From CAVORB01 sp963736235 (lineage in GTDB: Bacteria > Pseudomonadota > Gammaproteobacteria > Chromatiales > Chromatiaceae), in contig CAVTOR010000031.1 in assembly GCA_963736235.1 (NCBI GenBank), forward strand, positions 310,001 to 374,000: a stretch of DNA of 64,000 nucleotides, given 5' to 3'. A program made the translations under genes and the position numbers. How positions within the stretch are numbered: position 1 is the stretch's first letter; the number at the start of each line of letters is the position of its first letter. Of the stretch, positions 9,472 to 18,581 are shown piece after piece. The notes beneath the pieces were generated by a model, which was not told the origin of the DNA, did not search any database, and saw only the letters and a program-made list of their open reading frames with translations.

Positions 9472-9961
9472 CTAGGTGACGGCGAAACGCCGACGGACGT
9501 CGCGCAGCACGACAAACATCCAGGGCCAAAGCAGCATGCCGACGAAGGTGGGTGCCCAGTACCACAGCGTCGGCGTGGGCTGTTCGGTGGCGCCGATCAC
9601 CCAGAGGGCGAGCAGCCGCTCCACCAGCAGCAGCACCCAGACGGAAACCGCTTGCTGCCACAGGGGATAGACACGAATGCGCTGGTGCAACTCCACCGCG
9701 AGCCAGGCCACCACCGACAGGCTGAGAGCGTGCTGACCGAGCACGGTGCCCACGGTGACGTCCATCACCAGCCCGGTCATCCAGGCCCAGAGGACGCCCA
9801 CGCGCGATGGCAGGGCGAGCGACCAGTAGATGATGGTCATGGCCACCCACTGGGGGCGAAAGCTCCTGCCCCCAGTCGGGCATGGGCAGAATGGTGAGAA
9901 ACAGCGCAACCGCGAGGCTGGCCACGACCACCCAGGTCCGCTGCGCCGGTACATCGGTCAT
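9472..9961 (-). pseudogene. mreD: rod-shape-determining protein MreD, one frameshift as read
   Basis: ATG at 9961 overlaps the mreC stop. The first 35 or so residues (MTDVPAQRTWVVVASLAVAL, then TILPMPDW) read in one frame. After the C5 run at 9869-9873 the protein continues in another frame as RPQWVAMTIIYWSLALPSRV and on to the normal end RDVRRRFAVT. Removing one base from the run gives DWGRSFRPQWVAM, the family sequence. Five to six hydrophobic helices, about 162 residues. MreD is the integral membrane partner of MreC and PBP2 in the elongasome. The continuation is clean, so an indel error is likely. Confidence 0.88.
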
Positions 9962-10846
9962 GGCTCGCCCTCCGGGGCGCCGCCATCGCCGCCGGTCAAG
10001 GCCCCCTGGAGCAGCGAGGTCGGCAAGGTCCAGACCAACAGGACCTCGCGGCTGCGATCGAGCCGGGCGGCGGGAGACGCGATCACGGTGGCGAACGGCT
10101 TGCCCGGCTCGCGCCGCACCTCCGCCACCCTCGCCACCGGATAGCCAGGGGGGAAATGCCCGCCAAGGCCGGAGGTGACCAACAGATCCCCCTCCCTGAC
10201 GTCGGCGTTCTTCGGCAGATGGGGAAGCTCGAGCCGGTCGATCAGACCGGTGCCCGAGGCCACCGTGCGCAGACCGTTGCGATTGATCTGTACCGGCAGG
10301 GAATGGGCGGCATCGGTGATCAAGAGCACGGTCGACGGAGAGCGGATCGGCCCGAACCACCTGCCCCATCACCGCGTTCGCGTCCAGAACCGGCTGACCG
10401 ACGAAGACGCCGGATGTCGTCCCCTTGTTGACCAACACCTGCTGTCGGTACGGATCCAGATCCACCGACAGCAGCTCCGCAATCAGCACCCGATCGCCGA
10501 TCTTGAAAGACGAGCCCAGAAGATCGCGCAGCCGCATGTTCTCAGCCTCGAGGGCCTCGAGCTGTTGCAGCCGCCCTTCAGCAGCAGGTTCTCATGCCGC
10601 AGGGCGCCGTTTGACTGACGCAGTTCTCCTCCTTCGCCAAGCGCCCCGTGACCAGGCGCCCCAGGGCATCCGGCAGGCTGGCAAGATAGTGCAGGGGGTA
10701 GACGACGACGGACAGCGTGGAGCGCAGCGTGTCCAGGTGGCCGTGACGGTGATCCGCGACGATCAGGCCGATGGACAACACCACGGCGAGCAGTGCGCGG
10801 AAAACCGGCGAGGAGCCATGGACGAACAGGGGTTTGATGGTCTTCT
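9958..10846 (-). pseudogene. mreC: rod-shape-determining protein MreC, start codon lost and three frameshifts as read
   Basis: MreC is recognisable piece by piece. TIKPLFVHGSSPVFRALLAV with the single transmembrane helix comes first. A second piece is LRQSNGALRHENLLLKG (coiled coil). A third is MRLRDLLGSSFKIGDRVLIAE with VLVNKGTTSGVFVGQPVLD, and the last is LLITDAAHSLPVQINRNG to LLVWTLP. Frame changes fall near 10627-10632 (one base missing), 10572-10577 (one missing) and 10335-10340 (one extra). The expected ATG-AAG-ACC start reads TAG-AAG-ACC near 10846, which one inserted T would repair. MreC is the periplasmic scaffold that activates PBP2-RodA. Such density of one-base lesions in one gene is unusual (see findings). 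Confidence 0.85.
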
Positions 10847-10903
10847 ACTCCCTGCAGGAGGGCCGAGGACCGACCTGGGCCAACCCGGGACAACCCAGAT
10901 TCA

Positions 10904-11953
10904 TCACTCCGTCGCGAACAGGTCCAGCCCGCGCTCGTCGATCATCTCCAGGGCCCGGCCGCCGCCGCGTGCGACGCAGGTCAAGGGATCTTCCGCCACC
11001 AGGACAGGCAGTCCGGTCTCCTCCTCGAGCAGCCGATCGATGTCCCGCAGCAGCGCACCGCCGCCGGTCAGCACGATTCCCCGCTCCGCCACATCGGCAC
11101 CCAGTTCCGGTGGCGTCTGCTCCAAGGCGATCTTCACCGCCCCGGTGATGCCGGACAGGGGCTCCTGCAGGGCCTCCAGGATCTCGTTGCTGTTGAGGGT
11201 GAAGCTGCGCGGAATGCCCTCGGCCAGATTGCGGCCCTTGACCTCGATCTCGAGCACCTCGTTGCCCGGATAGGCAGAACCGATACTGTGCTTGATGCGC
11301 TCGGCGGTCGCCTCACCGATCAGGGTGCCGTAGTTGCGGCGCACGTAGTTGATGATGGCGTCGTCGAAACGGTCGCCGCCGATACGCACCGAGTTGGAGT
11401 AGACGATGCCGTTCAGGGAGATGACCGCCACCTCCGAGGTGCCGCCACCGATGTCCAGCACCATGGAGCCCCGCGCCTCGTCCACCGGCAGACCGGCGCC
11501 GATGGCCGCCGCCATGGGCTCCTCGATCAGATAGACCTCGCGAGCGCCGGCGCCGGCGGCAGACTCCTTGATGGCGCGGCGCTCTACCTGGGTCGAGCCG
11601 CAAGGCACGCAGATTAAGACCCGCGGGCTGGGCCGGATGATTCGGCTCTCGTGAACCTTGTGGATGAAGTACTGGAGCATCTTCTCGGTGACCGTGAAGT
11701 CGGCGATGACGCCGTCCTTCAGGGGCCGGATGGCGGTGATGTTCTGGGGCGTGCGCCCCAGCATCTGCTTGGCCTCCTCGCCGACCGCCGCTACCGACTT
11801 GGGCCCCCCCGCCCGATCCTGGCGGATGGCGACCACGGATGGCTCGTTGAGCACGATGCCCTGGCCGCGGGCGTAGATGAGCGTGTTGGCGGTTCCAAGA
11901 TCGATCGAAAGATCGTTGGAGAATATCCCTCGAATGCGTCGGAGAAACATCAA
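10904..11953 (-). CDS. mreB: rod-shape-determining actin homologue MreB
   Basis: 349 residues, intact. Actin-fold signatures: phosphate-1 loop DLSIDLGTANTLIY near residue 15, VLICVPCGSTQVERRA, the phosphate-2 loop MVLDIGGGTSEVAVISLNGI, and the adenosine motif GIVLTGGGALLRDIDRLL. N-terminal MMFLRRIRGIF is the membrane-binding amphipathic helix. It forms membrane filaments that orient the MreC/MreD/PBP2/RodA machine. It is the first gene of the minus-strand rod-shape cluster and faces a 500-bp divergent region shared with gatC. Confidence 0.97.
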   Translation of the reverse strand: MMFLRRIRGIFSNDLSIDLGTANTLIYARGQGIVLNEPSVVAIRQDRAGGPKSVAAVGEEAKQMLGRTPQNITAIRPLKDGVIADFTVTEKMLQYFIHKVHESRIIRPSPRVLICVPCGSTQVERRAIKESAAGAGAREVYLIEEPMAAAIGAGLPVDEARGSMVLDIGGGTSEVAVISLNGIVYSNSVRIGGDRFDDAIINYVRRNYGTLIGEATAERIKHSIGSAYPGNEVLEIEVKGRNLAEGIPRSFTLNSNEILEALQEPLSGITGAVKIALEQTPPELGADVAERGIVLTGGGALLRDIDRLLEEETGLPVLVAEDPLTCVARGGGRALEMIDERGLDLFATE

Positions 11954-12454
11954 GCAGCCACCCTGGGAAAAACAAAATCCGGACCGCGACTGGGTCTTGA
12001 CCGGGAGCGAAACAACCCGTTCACGGCATGGTTACAGACGAGGAATGCCAGCAGCCCCGCGCCGGCTTCCAATGCATTTTCTCTAAGAAATACAGCTAGG
12101 CGATGGGGCCAAGGCCGGATGGCCGCCTGGTTCTGGGGATGCTCCCGGAACCAGATGCCATCGGGCACGCCCGCTCGCGGGCAGTCAAAGGCGGTAATCT
12201 AGCAACGCGACTGCCGATCGGCAAGGCAGTTTCGCCTCTATCCGACCCTCGGGGAGACGACAGGCGCTTATGCCGCCGAGGGGGTTGTGGTATTTTCCCC
12301 GCCTTCAAGCGAAGGCCGGACGACGCGGCATGCGGCCCCGCGATGCGCTTGCGTCCGATAGTTTCAGGGCCTTACCCTGGTCTTCCGCGTTTCCGCTCCC
12401 TCGCGCGCCGGGGGTGTCTCGCGCCTCGCGGCGCGTGCTCATAGGGTAGTCGCC
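11954..12454. other. divergent intergenic region between mreB and gatC
   Basis: About 500 bp separate two divergently transcribed housekeeping operons. Short open frames exist on both strands (for example a 72-codon minus frame at 11950-12168) but none has a ribosome site, family resemblance or typical composition, so I call no gene. The region must hold the promoters of mreB (minus) and gatCAB (plus). A plausible extended -10 for gatC is the TGTGGTATTTT stretch near 12285-12296, but no matching -35 is convincing. Confidence 0.5.
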
Positions 12455-12742
12455 ATGTCCCTGAATTGCTCCGACGTCGAAAAGATCGCCCATCTGGCCC
12501 GTCTCGCGCTATCCGACGGGGAAAAGGACAGCTACGCCACCGAACTGTCCAACATCCTTTCACTGGTCGAGCAGATGAACGCCGTCGAGACCGGCGGGGT
12601 GACGCCCATGGCCCACCCCCTCCACATGACCCAGCGCCTGCGCAGCGACGAGCCGACCGAGCCCAATCAGCGAGAACGGTTCCAGCGCATCGCCCCCGCC
12701 ACGGAGGAAGGGCTCTATCTGGTACCCAAGGTGATCGAGTAG
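12455..12742 (+). CDS. gatC: Asp-tRNA(Asn)/Glu-tRNA(Gln) amidotransferase subunit C
   Basis: 95 residues, standard GatC length. Family sequence: VEKIAHLARLALSDGEKDSY, ELSNILSLVEQMNAVET, then the conserved HPLHMTQRLRSDEP loop that threads between GatA and GatB, and an end in EGLYLVPKVIE. GatC stabilises the GatAB core of the amidotransferase, which converts Glu-tRNA(Gln) or Asp-tRNA(Asn) to the amide form where GlnRS or AsnRS is missing or supplemental. First gene of gatC-gatA-gatB. Confidence 0.97.
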   Translation: MSLNCSDVEKIAHLARLALSDGEKDSYATELSNILSLVEQMNAVETGGVTPMAHPLHMTQRLRSDEPTEPNQRERFQRIAPATEEGLYLVPKVIE

Positions 12743-12798
12743 GCCGCGGCGCGCCGCCAACCGACCCCGAATCCGCCCGTCCTCAGGACCCTGAACCC

Positions 12799-14254
12799 AT
12801 GCACCAGAAGACGATCGCCGAGCTCGCCACCGGTCTGCGCAGGGGCGAATTCACCAGCCAGGAGCTAACCCGGCACCACCTGGACCGCATCGAGCGCCTA
12901 GACCCGAGGCTCAACAGCTTCATCACGGTCGCCGCCGACACCGCCCTGGAGACCGCGGAGCGGGCCGACTCGCGGCTGCGCGCGGGAGAGGCGCCGCCAC
13001 TCACCGGCATCCCCATCGCGCACAAGGACATCTTCTGCACCTACGGGCTGAAGACGAGCTGCGGCTCGCGCATGCTCGACAACTTCGTCGCGCCCTACAG
13101 CGCAACCGTGGTGGAGCGCCTGGAACGCGCGGGCGCCGTGGTGCTCGGCAAGACCAACATGGACGAGTTCGCCATGGGCTCCTCCAACGAGACCAGCTAC
13201 TACGGCCCGGTCAAGAACCCCTGGGACACGAGCAGGGTGCCTGGGGGATCATCCGGCGGCTCCGCGGCGGCGGTGGCCGCGGGCCTGTGCGCGGCGGCGA
13301 CCGGCACCGACACCGGCGGCTCCATTCGTCAGCCCGCCGCGCTGTGCGGCATCACCGGGCTCAAACCCACCTATGGGCGCGTATCGCGCTGGGGCATGAT
13401 CGCCTTCGCCTCCAGCTTGGACCAGGCCGGCCCCATGACCCGCAGTGCCGAGGACGCCGCCCTGCTGCTCAAGGCCATGGCGGGTTTCGACCCGCGGGAC
13501 TCCACCAGCGCCGAAGAACCGGTGCCGGACTATGAGGCAGGGCTAAGGGCGGACCTCGAGGGCATGCGCATCGGGCTGCCCCGGGAGTACTTCGGCGAGG
13601 GCCTGGACCCGGGGGTCGCCGAATCGGTCGCAGACGGCGGTGAGGGAATACGAGAAGCTCGGGTGCAAGGTCAGGGAGATCAGCCTGCCCAACAGCCCGC
13701 TCTCGGTCCCGACCTACTACGTGGTGGCGCCGGCGGAGTGCTCATCGAACCTGGCCCGCTTCGACGGCGTACGCTACGGTCACCGCTGCAAGGATCCAGC
13801 GGACCTCGAAGACCTCTACAAGCGCAGCCGCGCCGAGGGCTTCGGTGCCGAGGTCAAGCGCCGGATCATGATCGGCACCTATGTGCTGTCCGCCGGCTAC
13901 TACGACGCTTACTACCTCAAGGCCCAGAGGCTCAGCCAGCTGATCAGCGACGACTTCGCCCGCGCCTTCGAGCAGGTCGACGTCATTCTCGGCCCCACCA
14001 GCCCGACCACTGCCTTCCCCCTGGGTGACAAGGTCGATGACCCGGTGGCGATGTACCTCAACGACATCTACACCATCGCCACCAACCTGGCGGGGCTACC
14101 GGGGATGTCCATCCCCGTCGCCCCCGCCGGCGGTATGCCGGTGGGGCTCCAGATCATCGGCAACTACTTCCAGGAAGACCGCCTGCTCAACGTCGCCCAC
14201 CGACTCCAGCAGGCGACCGACTGGCATCGGGCTGCACCTCCGGGCTTCGAGTGA
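12799..14254 (+). pseudogene. gatA: Asp/Glu-tRNA amidotransferase subunit A, one frameshift as read
   Basis: Starts at ATG 12799 (MHQKTIAELATGLRRGEFTS). Amidase-signature catalytic residues are present: the lysine in GIPIAHKDIFCT, the cis-serine in PGGSSGGSAAA, and the nucleophile serine in GTDTGGSIRQPA. Near 13636-13640 one extra G shifts the frame. Removing it yields VADAVREYEKLGCKV, and the rest (PTYYVVAPAECSSNLARFDG, GTYVLSAGYYDAYY, NLAGLPGMSIPVAP) runs on to a stop at 14252-14254. GatA releases ammonia from glutamine for GatB. Clean resumption and an essential pathway suggest an indel error. Confidence 0.92.
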
Positions 14255-14364
14255 GCCGAGGCCGCGGACCCGGAAAGCCATCCGGGGCGACGCACTGACA
14301 GCGCTTCCGGTCGCGCCGCGCGGACACCTGGACAACATAGGTTCGCTACGAAAGGTAAAGGTCC

Positions 14365-15798
14365 ATGCAGTGGGAAACCGTCATCGGGCTGGAGGTCCAT
14401 ACCCAGCTCGCGACCCGATCCAAGATCTTTTCGGGGGCACCGACCGCGTTCGGCGCTGAGCCGAATACCCAGGCCTGCGCGGTCGACCTCGGCCTTCCCG
14501 GGGTCCTGCCGGTGCTCAACGAGCAAGCGGTGGTGCTGGCGGTACGCCTCGGCAAGGCAATCGACGCCGAGATCGCCGAGCGCTCGGTCTTCGCGCGCAA
14601 GAACTACTTCTACCCCGACCTGCCGAAGGGCTACCAGATCAGTCAGTACGAGCTGCCGGTCGTGGGCAGGGGGCGGGTCGAGATCGTGCTCGACGATGGA
14701 TCGCTCAAGGAAATCGGCGTGACCCGTGCCCACCTGGAGGAGGACGCCGGCAAGTCCCTGCACGAGGACTTCCACGGCCTCACCGGAATCGATCTCAACC
14801 GCGCGGGAACACCGCTGCTGGAGATCGTGTCCGAGCCCGACATGCGCTCGCCGGCGGAGGCCGTCGCCTACGCCCGCAAGATCCACCAGATCGTGCGCTG
14901 GATCGGGATCAGCGACGGCAATATGCAGGAGGGCTCTTTCCGCATGGACGCGAACGTCTCGGTGCGGCCCAAGGGCGAGGCCAAGCTCGGCACCCGCACC
15001 GAGATCAAGAACATCAACTCCTTCCGCTTCCTCGAGAGAGCACTCGACTTCGAGATCGAGCGTCAGATCGACGTCATCGAGTCCGGCGGGACGGTGGTTC
15101 AGGAGACCCGGCTCTACGATGCCGAGCGGGACGAGACGCGCTCCATGCGTACCAAGGAGGAAGCGAACGACTACCGCTACTTCCCGGACCCCGACCTGCT
15201 GCCGCTGACGGTGGATGCGGCCTTCATCGCGGCGGCGACCGCGGATCTTCCGGAGCTCCCCGACGCCAAGCGCGAGCGCTTCCGCGGGCGCTACGGGCTG
15301 TCCGCGTACGACGCCAACCTGCTGACCGCGAGCCGCGAACTGGCGGATTACTTCGAGCAGGTCGCCGACGCATGCCCGGACCCCAAGCTCGCCGCCAACT
15401 GGATCAACGGCGAGCTGGCCGCCGCGCTCAACAAGGCGGGCATGGAGATCGGCAACTCACCCGTTACGGCGCGCATGCTGTCGGGGTTGATCGCCCGGAT
15501 CAAGGACGACACCATTTCGGGAAAGCTCGCCAAGCAGGTCTTCGAGGCCATGTGGAACGGCGAGGGGGACGCGGACACCGTGATCGCTGCCAAGGGGCTG
15601 AAACAGATCACGGACAGCGGCGCCATCGAGCGCATCGTCGACGAGATCATCGCCGCGAACCCGTCCCAGGTGGAGCAGTACCGCGCCGGCAAGGACAAGC
15701 TGCTCGGATTCTTCGTCGGCCAGGTGATGAAGGCGACCAAGGGTAAGGCCAACCCGCAACAGGTCAACGATCTACTGCAAGCGAAGCTCGCGCCCTAA
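14365..15798 (+). CDS. gatB: Asp-tRNA(Asn)/Glu-tRNA(Gln) amidotransferase subunit B
   Basis: 477 residues, intact and full length. Begins MQWETVIGLEVHTQL, the GatB hallmark. Other family blocks: KNYFYPDLPKGYQISQYE, GIDLNRAGTPLLEIVSEPD, YARKIHQIVRWIGISDGNMQ, EIKNINSFRFLERAL, and YRYFPDPDLLPL. The cradle domain is followed by the C-terminal YqeY-like tRNA-binding tail (LAANWINGELAAALNK onward). GatB phosphorylates the mischarged aminoacyl-tRNA and amidates it with ammonia channelled from GatA. About 110 bp separate it from gatA. Confidence 0.97.
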   Translation: MQWETVIGLEVHTQLATRSKIFSGAPTAFGAEPNTQACAVDLGLPGVLPVLNEQAVVLAVRLGKAIDAEIAERSVFARKNYFYPDLPKGYQISQYELPVVGRGRVEIVLDDGSLKEIGVTRAHLEEDAGKSLHEDFHGLTGIDLNRAGTPLLEIVSEPDMRSPAEAVAYARKIHQIVRWIGISDGNMQEGSFRMDANVSVRPKGEAKLGTRTEIKNINSFRFLERALDFEIERQIDVIESGGTVVQETRLYDAERDETRSMRTKEEANDYRYFPDPDLLPLTVDAAFIAAATADLPELPDAKRERFRGRYGLSAYDANLLTASRELADYFEQVADACPDPKLAANWINGELAAALNKAGMEIGNSPVTARMLSGLIARIKDDTISGKLAKQVFEAMWNGEGDADTVIAAKGLKQITDSGAIERIVDEIIAANPSQVEQYRAGKDKLLGFFVGQVMKATKGKANPQQVNDLLQAKLAP

Positions 15799-15830
15799 CG
15801 CGCAGCGGTCCGCTCGCACCGACACGGGCA

Positions 15831-16268
15831 TCAGCGCGGGGGACCGCCGACGATTTTCAAACCCGCGTCGCCGTCAGGCTCCGGGAGGTTGCGCATGTGA
15901 TCCGCGACCTGGAAGAAGGCCTGCCGCAAATGAGCGCGCAGGCGCTCATCCGGGACCGTCTGCTCCAGCGCCCGCTCCATGCACAGCAGCCACTGGTCAC
16001 GCTCGACCCGACCGATCGAGAACGGAAGATGGCGGCGGCGCAACATGGGATGACCGTACTTCTGCTGATAGAGATCCGGCTCACCCAGCCAACCGGACAG
16101 GAACAGGTACAGCTTCTCGCGCGATCCGCGCAGGCTTTTGGCATGCAAGGCGCGCACGGGGGCGGCCTGCGGCAGGCTGTCCATGGCGTCATAGAAACGA
16201 TCCACCAGGCGGCGGACACCCTCGTCTCCGCCGATCTGTTGGTAAGGATTCACCGCGTTTTTGATCAT
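15831..16268 (-). CDS. group II truncated haemoglobin (TrHbO-like)
   Basis: 145 residues from ATG 16268 (a GTG lies at 16277). Begins NPYQQIGGDEGVRRLVDRFYDAMD, the 2-on-2 globin N-terminus. YLFLSGWLGEPDLYQQKYGHPMLRRRHLPFSIG contains the PxxY-like CD region, the proximal histidine (RRRHLPFSIG) and the conserved W of group II globins in DQWLLCMERAL. Cytoplasmic O2/NO or peroxide-handling haem protein; the precise role is unknown. It converges with gatB from the other strand and stands just beyond the groL terminator. Confidence 0.9.
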   Translation of the reverse strand: MIKNAVNPYQQIGGDEGVRRLVDRFYDAMDSLPQAAPVRALHAKSLRGSREKLYLFLSGWLGEPDLYQQKYGHPMLRRRHLPFSIGRVERDQWLLCMERALEQTVPDERLRAHLRQAFFQVADHMRNLPEPDGDAGLKIVGGPPR

Positions 16269-16402
16269 GGCTTGCACTTAAACCGCCCCACGGCCCGTTT
16301 ACACAGACGAGGCTAGCCGAACTCGGGCCGACACCCAAGGAGCGCCTGGCCCGCATCGAGCGCAACGGCAATTGTCCTCGGACGCATCGTTTGGCCCGCG
16401 CA

Positions 16403-16436
16403 CAAAAAGAACAGCCCCGCGGACGCGGGGCTGTTC
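16403..16436 (-). terminator. rho-independent terminator of groES-groL
   Basis: On the minus strand a perfect 12-bp GC-rich stem (16409-16420 pairing with 16425-16436, loop of 4) is followed directly by TTTTTG. It lies 26-60 bp past the groL stop, which fits transcription termination of the chaperonin operon. Confidence 0.9.
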
Positions 16437-16461
16437 GAGGGATCGATCGATCTCAGGACCG

Positions 16462-18096
16462 TCAGTAGTCCATATCCCCCATGCCGCCCATGCCGCCCCC
16501 GTGGCTGTGCTTCTCCTCCTTCGGCTCCTCGGCGACCATGGCCTCGGTGGTGATCATGAGGCCGGCGATGGACGATGCGTGCTGCAGTGCTATGCGGGCG
16601 ACCTTGGTGGGGTCCAGGATGCCCATCGCCACCAGATCGCCGTACTCGTCGGTGGCGGCGTTGTAGCCGAAATTGCCCGTGCCGTCGGCGACCTTGCGCA
16701 GCACCACGGAGGCCTCGGCGCCGGCGTTGGCCACGATCTGGCGCAGGGGCTCCTCCATGGCGCGGCGGGCGATGCCGATTCCGACGTCCTGGTCGTGATT
16801 GGCACCCTTGAGCCCGTCGAGCTTGGCCAGGGCGCGGACCAGGGCCACGCCTCCGCCCGGGACGACGCCCTCCTCGACGGCCGCCCGGGTGGCGTGCAGG
16901 GCGTCCTCGACCCGCGCCTTCTTCTCCTTCATCTCCACCTCGGTGGCGGCACCGACCTTGATCAGCGCCACGCCGCCGGCGAGCTTCGCCAGGCGCTCCT
17001 GGAGCTTCTCCTTGTCGTAGTCGGAGGTGGTCTCCTCGACCTGCTGGCGGATCTGCTCGCAACGGCCCTTGATGTCCGCCTCCGTGCCATCCCCGTCGAT
17101 GATGGTGGTCTCCTCCTTGGTGATCTGGATCTTCTTGGCGGTGCCCAGCTCGTTGAGGGTCGCCTTCTCCAGGCTCAATCCGACCTCCTCGGAGATCACT
17201 GTGGCGCCGGTCAGGATGGCGATGTCCTGCAGCATGGCCTTGCGCCGGTCGCCGAAGCCCGGGGCCTTGACGGCACAGACCTTGATGATGCCGCGCAAGC
17301 TGTTGACCACCAGGGTGGCCAGGGCCTCGCCCTCGATGTCCTCGGCGACCAGCAGCAGGGGCTTGCCGGCCTTGGCGACGGCCTCGAGCACCGGCAGCAG
17401 ATCGCGGATATTGGAGACCTTCTTGTCATGCAGGAGGATGTAGGGATCCTCGAGCTCACATTTCTGGGTCTCCTGGTTGTTAATGAAGTAGGGGGAGAGA
17501 TAGCCGCGGTCGAACTGCATTCCCTCGACCACGTCCAACTCGTTCTCCAGGGACTTGCCCTCCTCGACCGTGATCACCCCCTCCTTGCCGACCTTGCCCA
17601 TGGCCTCGGCGATGATCTCGCCGATGGACTCGTCGGAGTTGGCGGAGATGGTGCCGACCTGGGCGATCTCTTTATTATCGGAGCAGGGTTTGGAGATGGA
17701 CTTGAGTCCGTCGACCGCCACCTCGACCGCCTTGTCGATGCCGCGCTTGAGGTCCATCGGGTTCATGCCCGCAGCGACCGCCTTCAGGCCTTCGCGCACC
17801 ATGGCCTGGGCCAGCACGGTCGCGGTGGTGGTGCCGTCGCCGGCCACGTCCGAGGTCTTGGAGGCGACTTCCTTGACCATCTGGGCGCCCATGTTCTCGA
17901 ACTTGTCCTTGAGCTCGATCTCCTTTGCGACGGACACGCCGTCCTTGGTCACGGTCGGGGCACCGAAGCTCTTGTCGAGCACGACGTTGCGGCCCTTGGG
18001 GCCGAGGGTGACCTTCACGGCGTTGGCCAGGATGTTGACGCCGTGCAGGATGCGGGCGCGGGCGTCGTCGCCGAATTGAATCTGCTTTGCAGTCAT
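16462..18096 (-). CDS. groL: chaperonin GroEL (60 kDa)
   Basis: 544 residues, intact. Signatures: VTLGPKGRNVVLDKSFGAP with the ATP-binding residues, DVAGDGTTTATVLAQAM, the apical domain blocks, AAVEEGVVPGGGVALVRA, and the flexible GGM tail (HGGGMGGMGDMDY). It forms the tetradecameric folding chamber in the cytoplasm with the GroES lid. It follows groES by 64 bp on the same strand; both lie behind a CIRCE operator and before a strong terminator. Confidence 0.98.
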   Translation of the reverse strand: MTAKQIQFGDDARARILHGVNILANAVKVTLGPKGRNVVLDKSFGAPTVTKDGVSVAKEIELKDKFENMGAQMVKEVASKTSDVAGDGTTTATVLAQAMVREGLKAVAAGMNPMDLKRGIDKAVEVAVDGLKSISKPCSDNKEIAQVGTISANSDESIGEIIAEAMGKVGKEGVITVEEGKSLENELDVVEGMQFDRGYLSPYFINNQETQKCELEDPYILLHDKKVSNIRDLLPVLEAVAKAGKPLLLVAEDIEGEALATLVVNSLRGIIKVCAVKAPGFGDRRKAMLQDIAILTGATVISEEVGLSLEKATLNELGTAKKIQITKEETTIIDGDGTEADIKGRCEQIRQQVEETTSDYDKEKLQERLAKLAGGVALIKVGAATEVEMKEKKARVEDALHATRAAVEEGVVPGGGVALVRALAKLDGLKGANHDQDVGIGIARRAMEEPLRQIVANAGAEASVVLRKVADGTGNFGYNAATDEYGDLVAMGILDPTKVARIALQHASSIAGLMITTEAMVAEEPKEEKHSHGGGMGGMGDMDY

Positions 18097-18160
18097 TGTC
18101 GTCTCACCTCAATAATATCGATCAGATCGGGGAAGCCTTGCGGCAGGCTCGCGGCGCCTG

Positions 18161-18448
18161 CTACTCGATGACGCCCATGATGTCGTCCTCGCGCAGCACG
18201 AGGACCTCCTTGCCGGATACCTTCACCTCGGTTCCTGAATACTTGCCAAACAGCACCCGGTCGCCCACCTTGACATCCAGGGGCCGGATCTCGCCGTTCT
18301 CCAGAATCTTGCCGTTGCCGACGGCGATCACCTCACCCTGGATCGGCTTTTCGGCGGCCGAATCGGGAATAACGATGCCGCCCGGGGAGGTGCGCTCCTC
18401 CTCCATGCGGCGGACGACGACTCGGTCATGCAAAGGACGGATATTCAT
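18161..18448 (-). CDS. groES: co-chaperonin GroES (10 kDa)
   Basis: 95 residues from ATG 18448 (MNIRPLHDRVVVRR), the canonical GroES start; the frame is open further upstream but through the operator. Mobile loop EERTSPGGIVIPDSAAEKP, then GDRVLFGKYSGTEV and the C-terminal ILREDDIMGVIE. Heptameric lid of the GroEL chamber. First gene of the operon; expression is likely controlled by HrcA at the CIRCE element 53 bp upstream. Confidence 0.98.
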   Translation of the reverse strand: MNIRPLHDRVVVRRMEEERTSPGGIVIPDSAAEKPIQGEVIAVGNGKILENGEIRPLDVKVGDRVLFGKYSGTEVKVSGKEVLVLREDDIMGVIE

Positions 18449-18500
18449 GCGTTGCTGTCTCCTAGAACTGGCTATCGCGAGCCAGGACGTTGAACCGTTG

Positions 18501-18527
18501 TTAGCACTCACCTGGAGCGAGTGCCAG
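18501..18527 (-). promoter_or_regulatory. CIRCE operator (HrcA site) upstream of groES
   Basis: TTAGCACTC, 9-nt spacer, GAGTGCCAG: the left arm is the exact CIRCE consensus and the right arm has two substitutions from GAGTGCTAA. Arms 18501-18509 and 18519-18527. It begins immediately after the predicted -10 box, so bound HrcA repressor would block groESL transcription. The hrcA gene is not in the window. Confidence 0.92.
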
Positions 18528-18528
18528 T

Positions 18529-18556
18529 AATTTAGGCGAAAATTTGCCGTCGTCAA
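18529..18556 (-). promoter_or_regulatory. sigma-70-type groESL promoter
   Basis: On the minus strand TTGACG (18556-18551) and TAAATT (18534-18529) are separated by 16 nt, close to the vegetative consensus. The CIRCE repeat starts within 2 nt of the -10, which supports the assignment. No sigma-32-like CTTGAA / CCCCAT pair is evident. Confidence 0.75.
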
Positions 18557-18581
18557 GCCCCGTTTGGCGCGGGAGGAAACC

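Noticed and set aside
8584..10537. Separate genes made from the fragments of mrdA, mreD and mreC
   Set aside because: The fragments join into normal single proteins when one base is added or removed, so they are one gene each.
11950..12168. 72-codon minus frame upstream of mreB
   Set aside because: No ribosome site, no family resemblance, and it overlaps the mreB promoter region.
16372..18171. 599-codon open frame opposite groL
   Set aside because: GC-rich third positions of groL create a long mirror frame. It overlaps a perfectly conserved chaperonin and its product resembles nothing.
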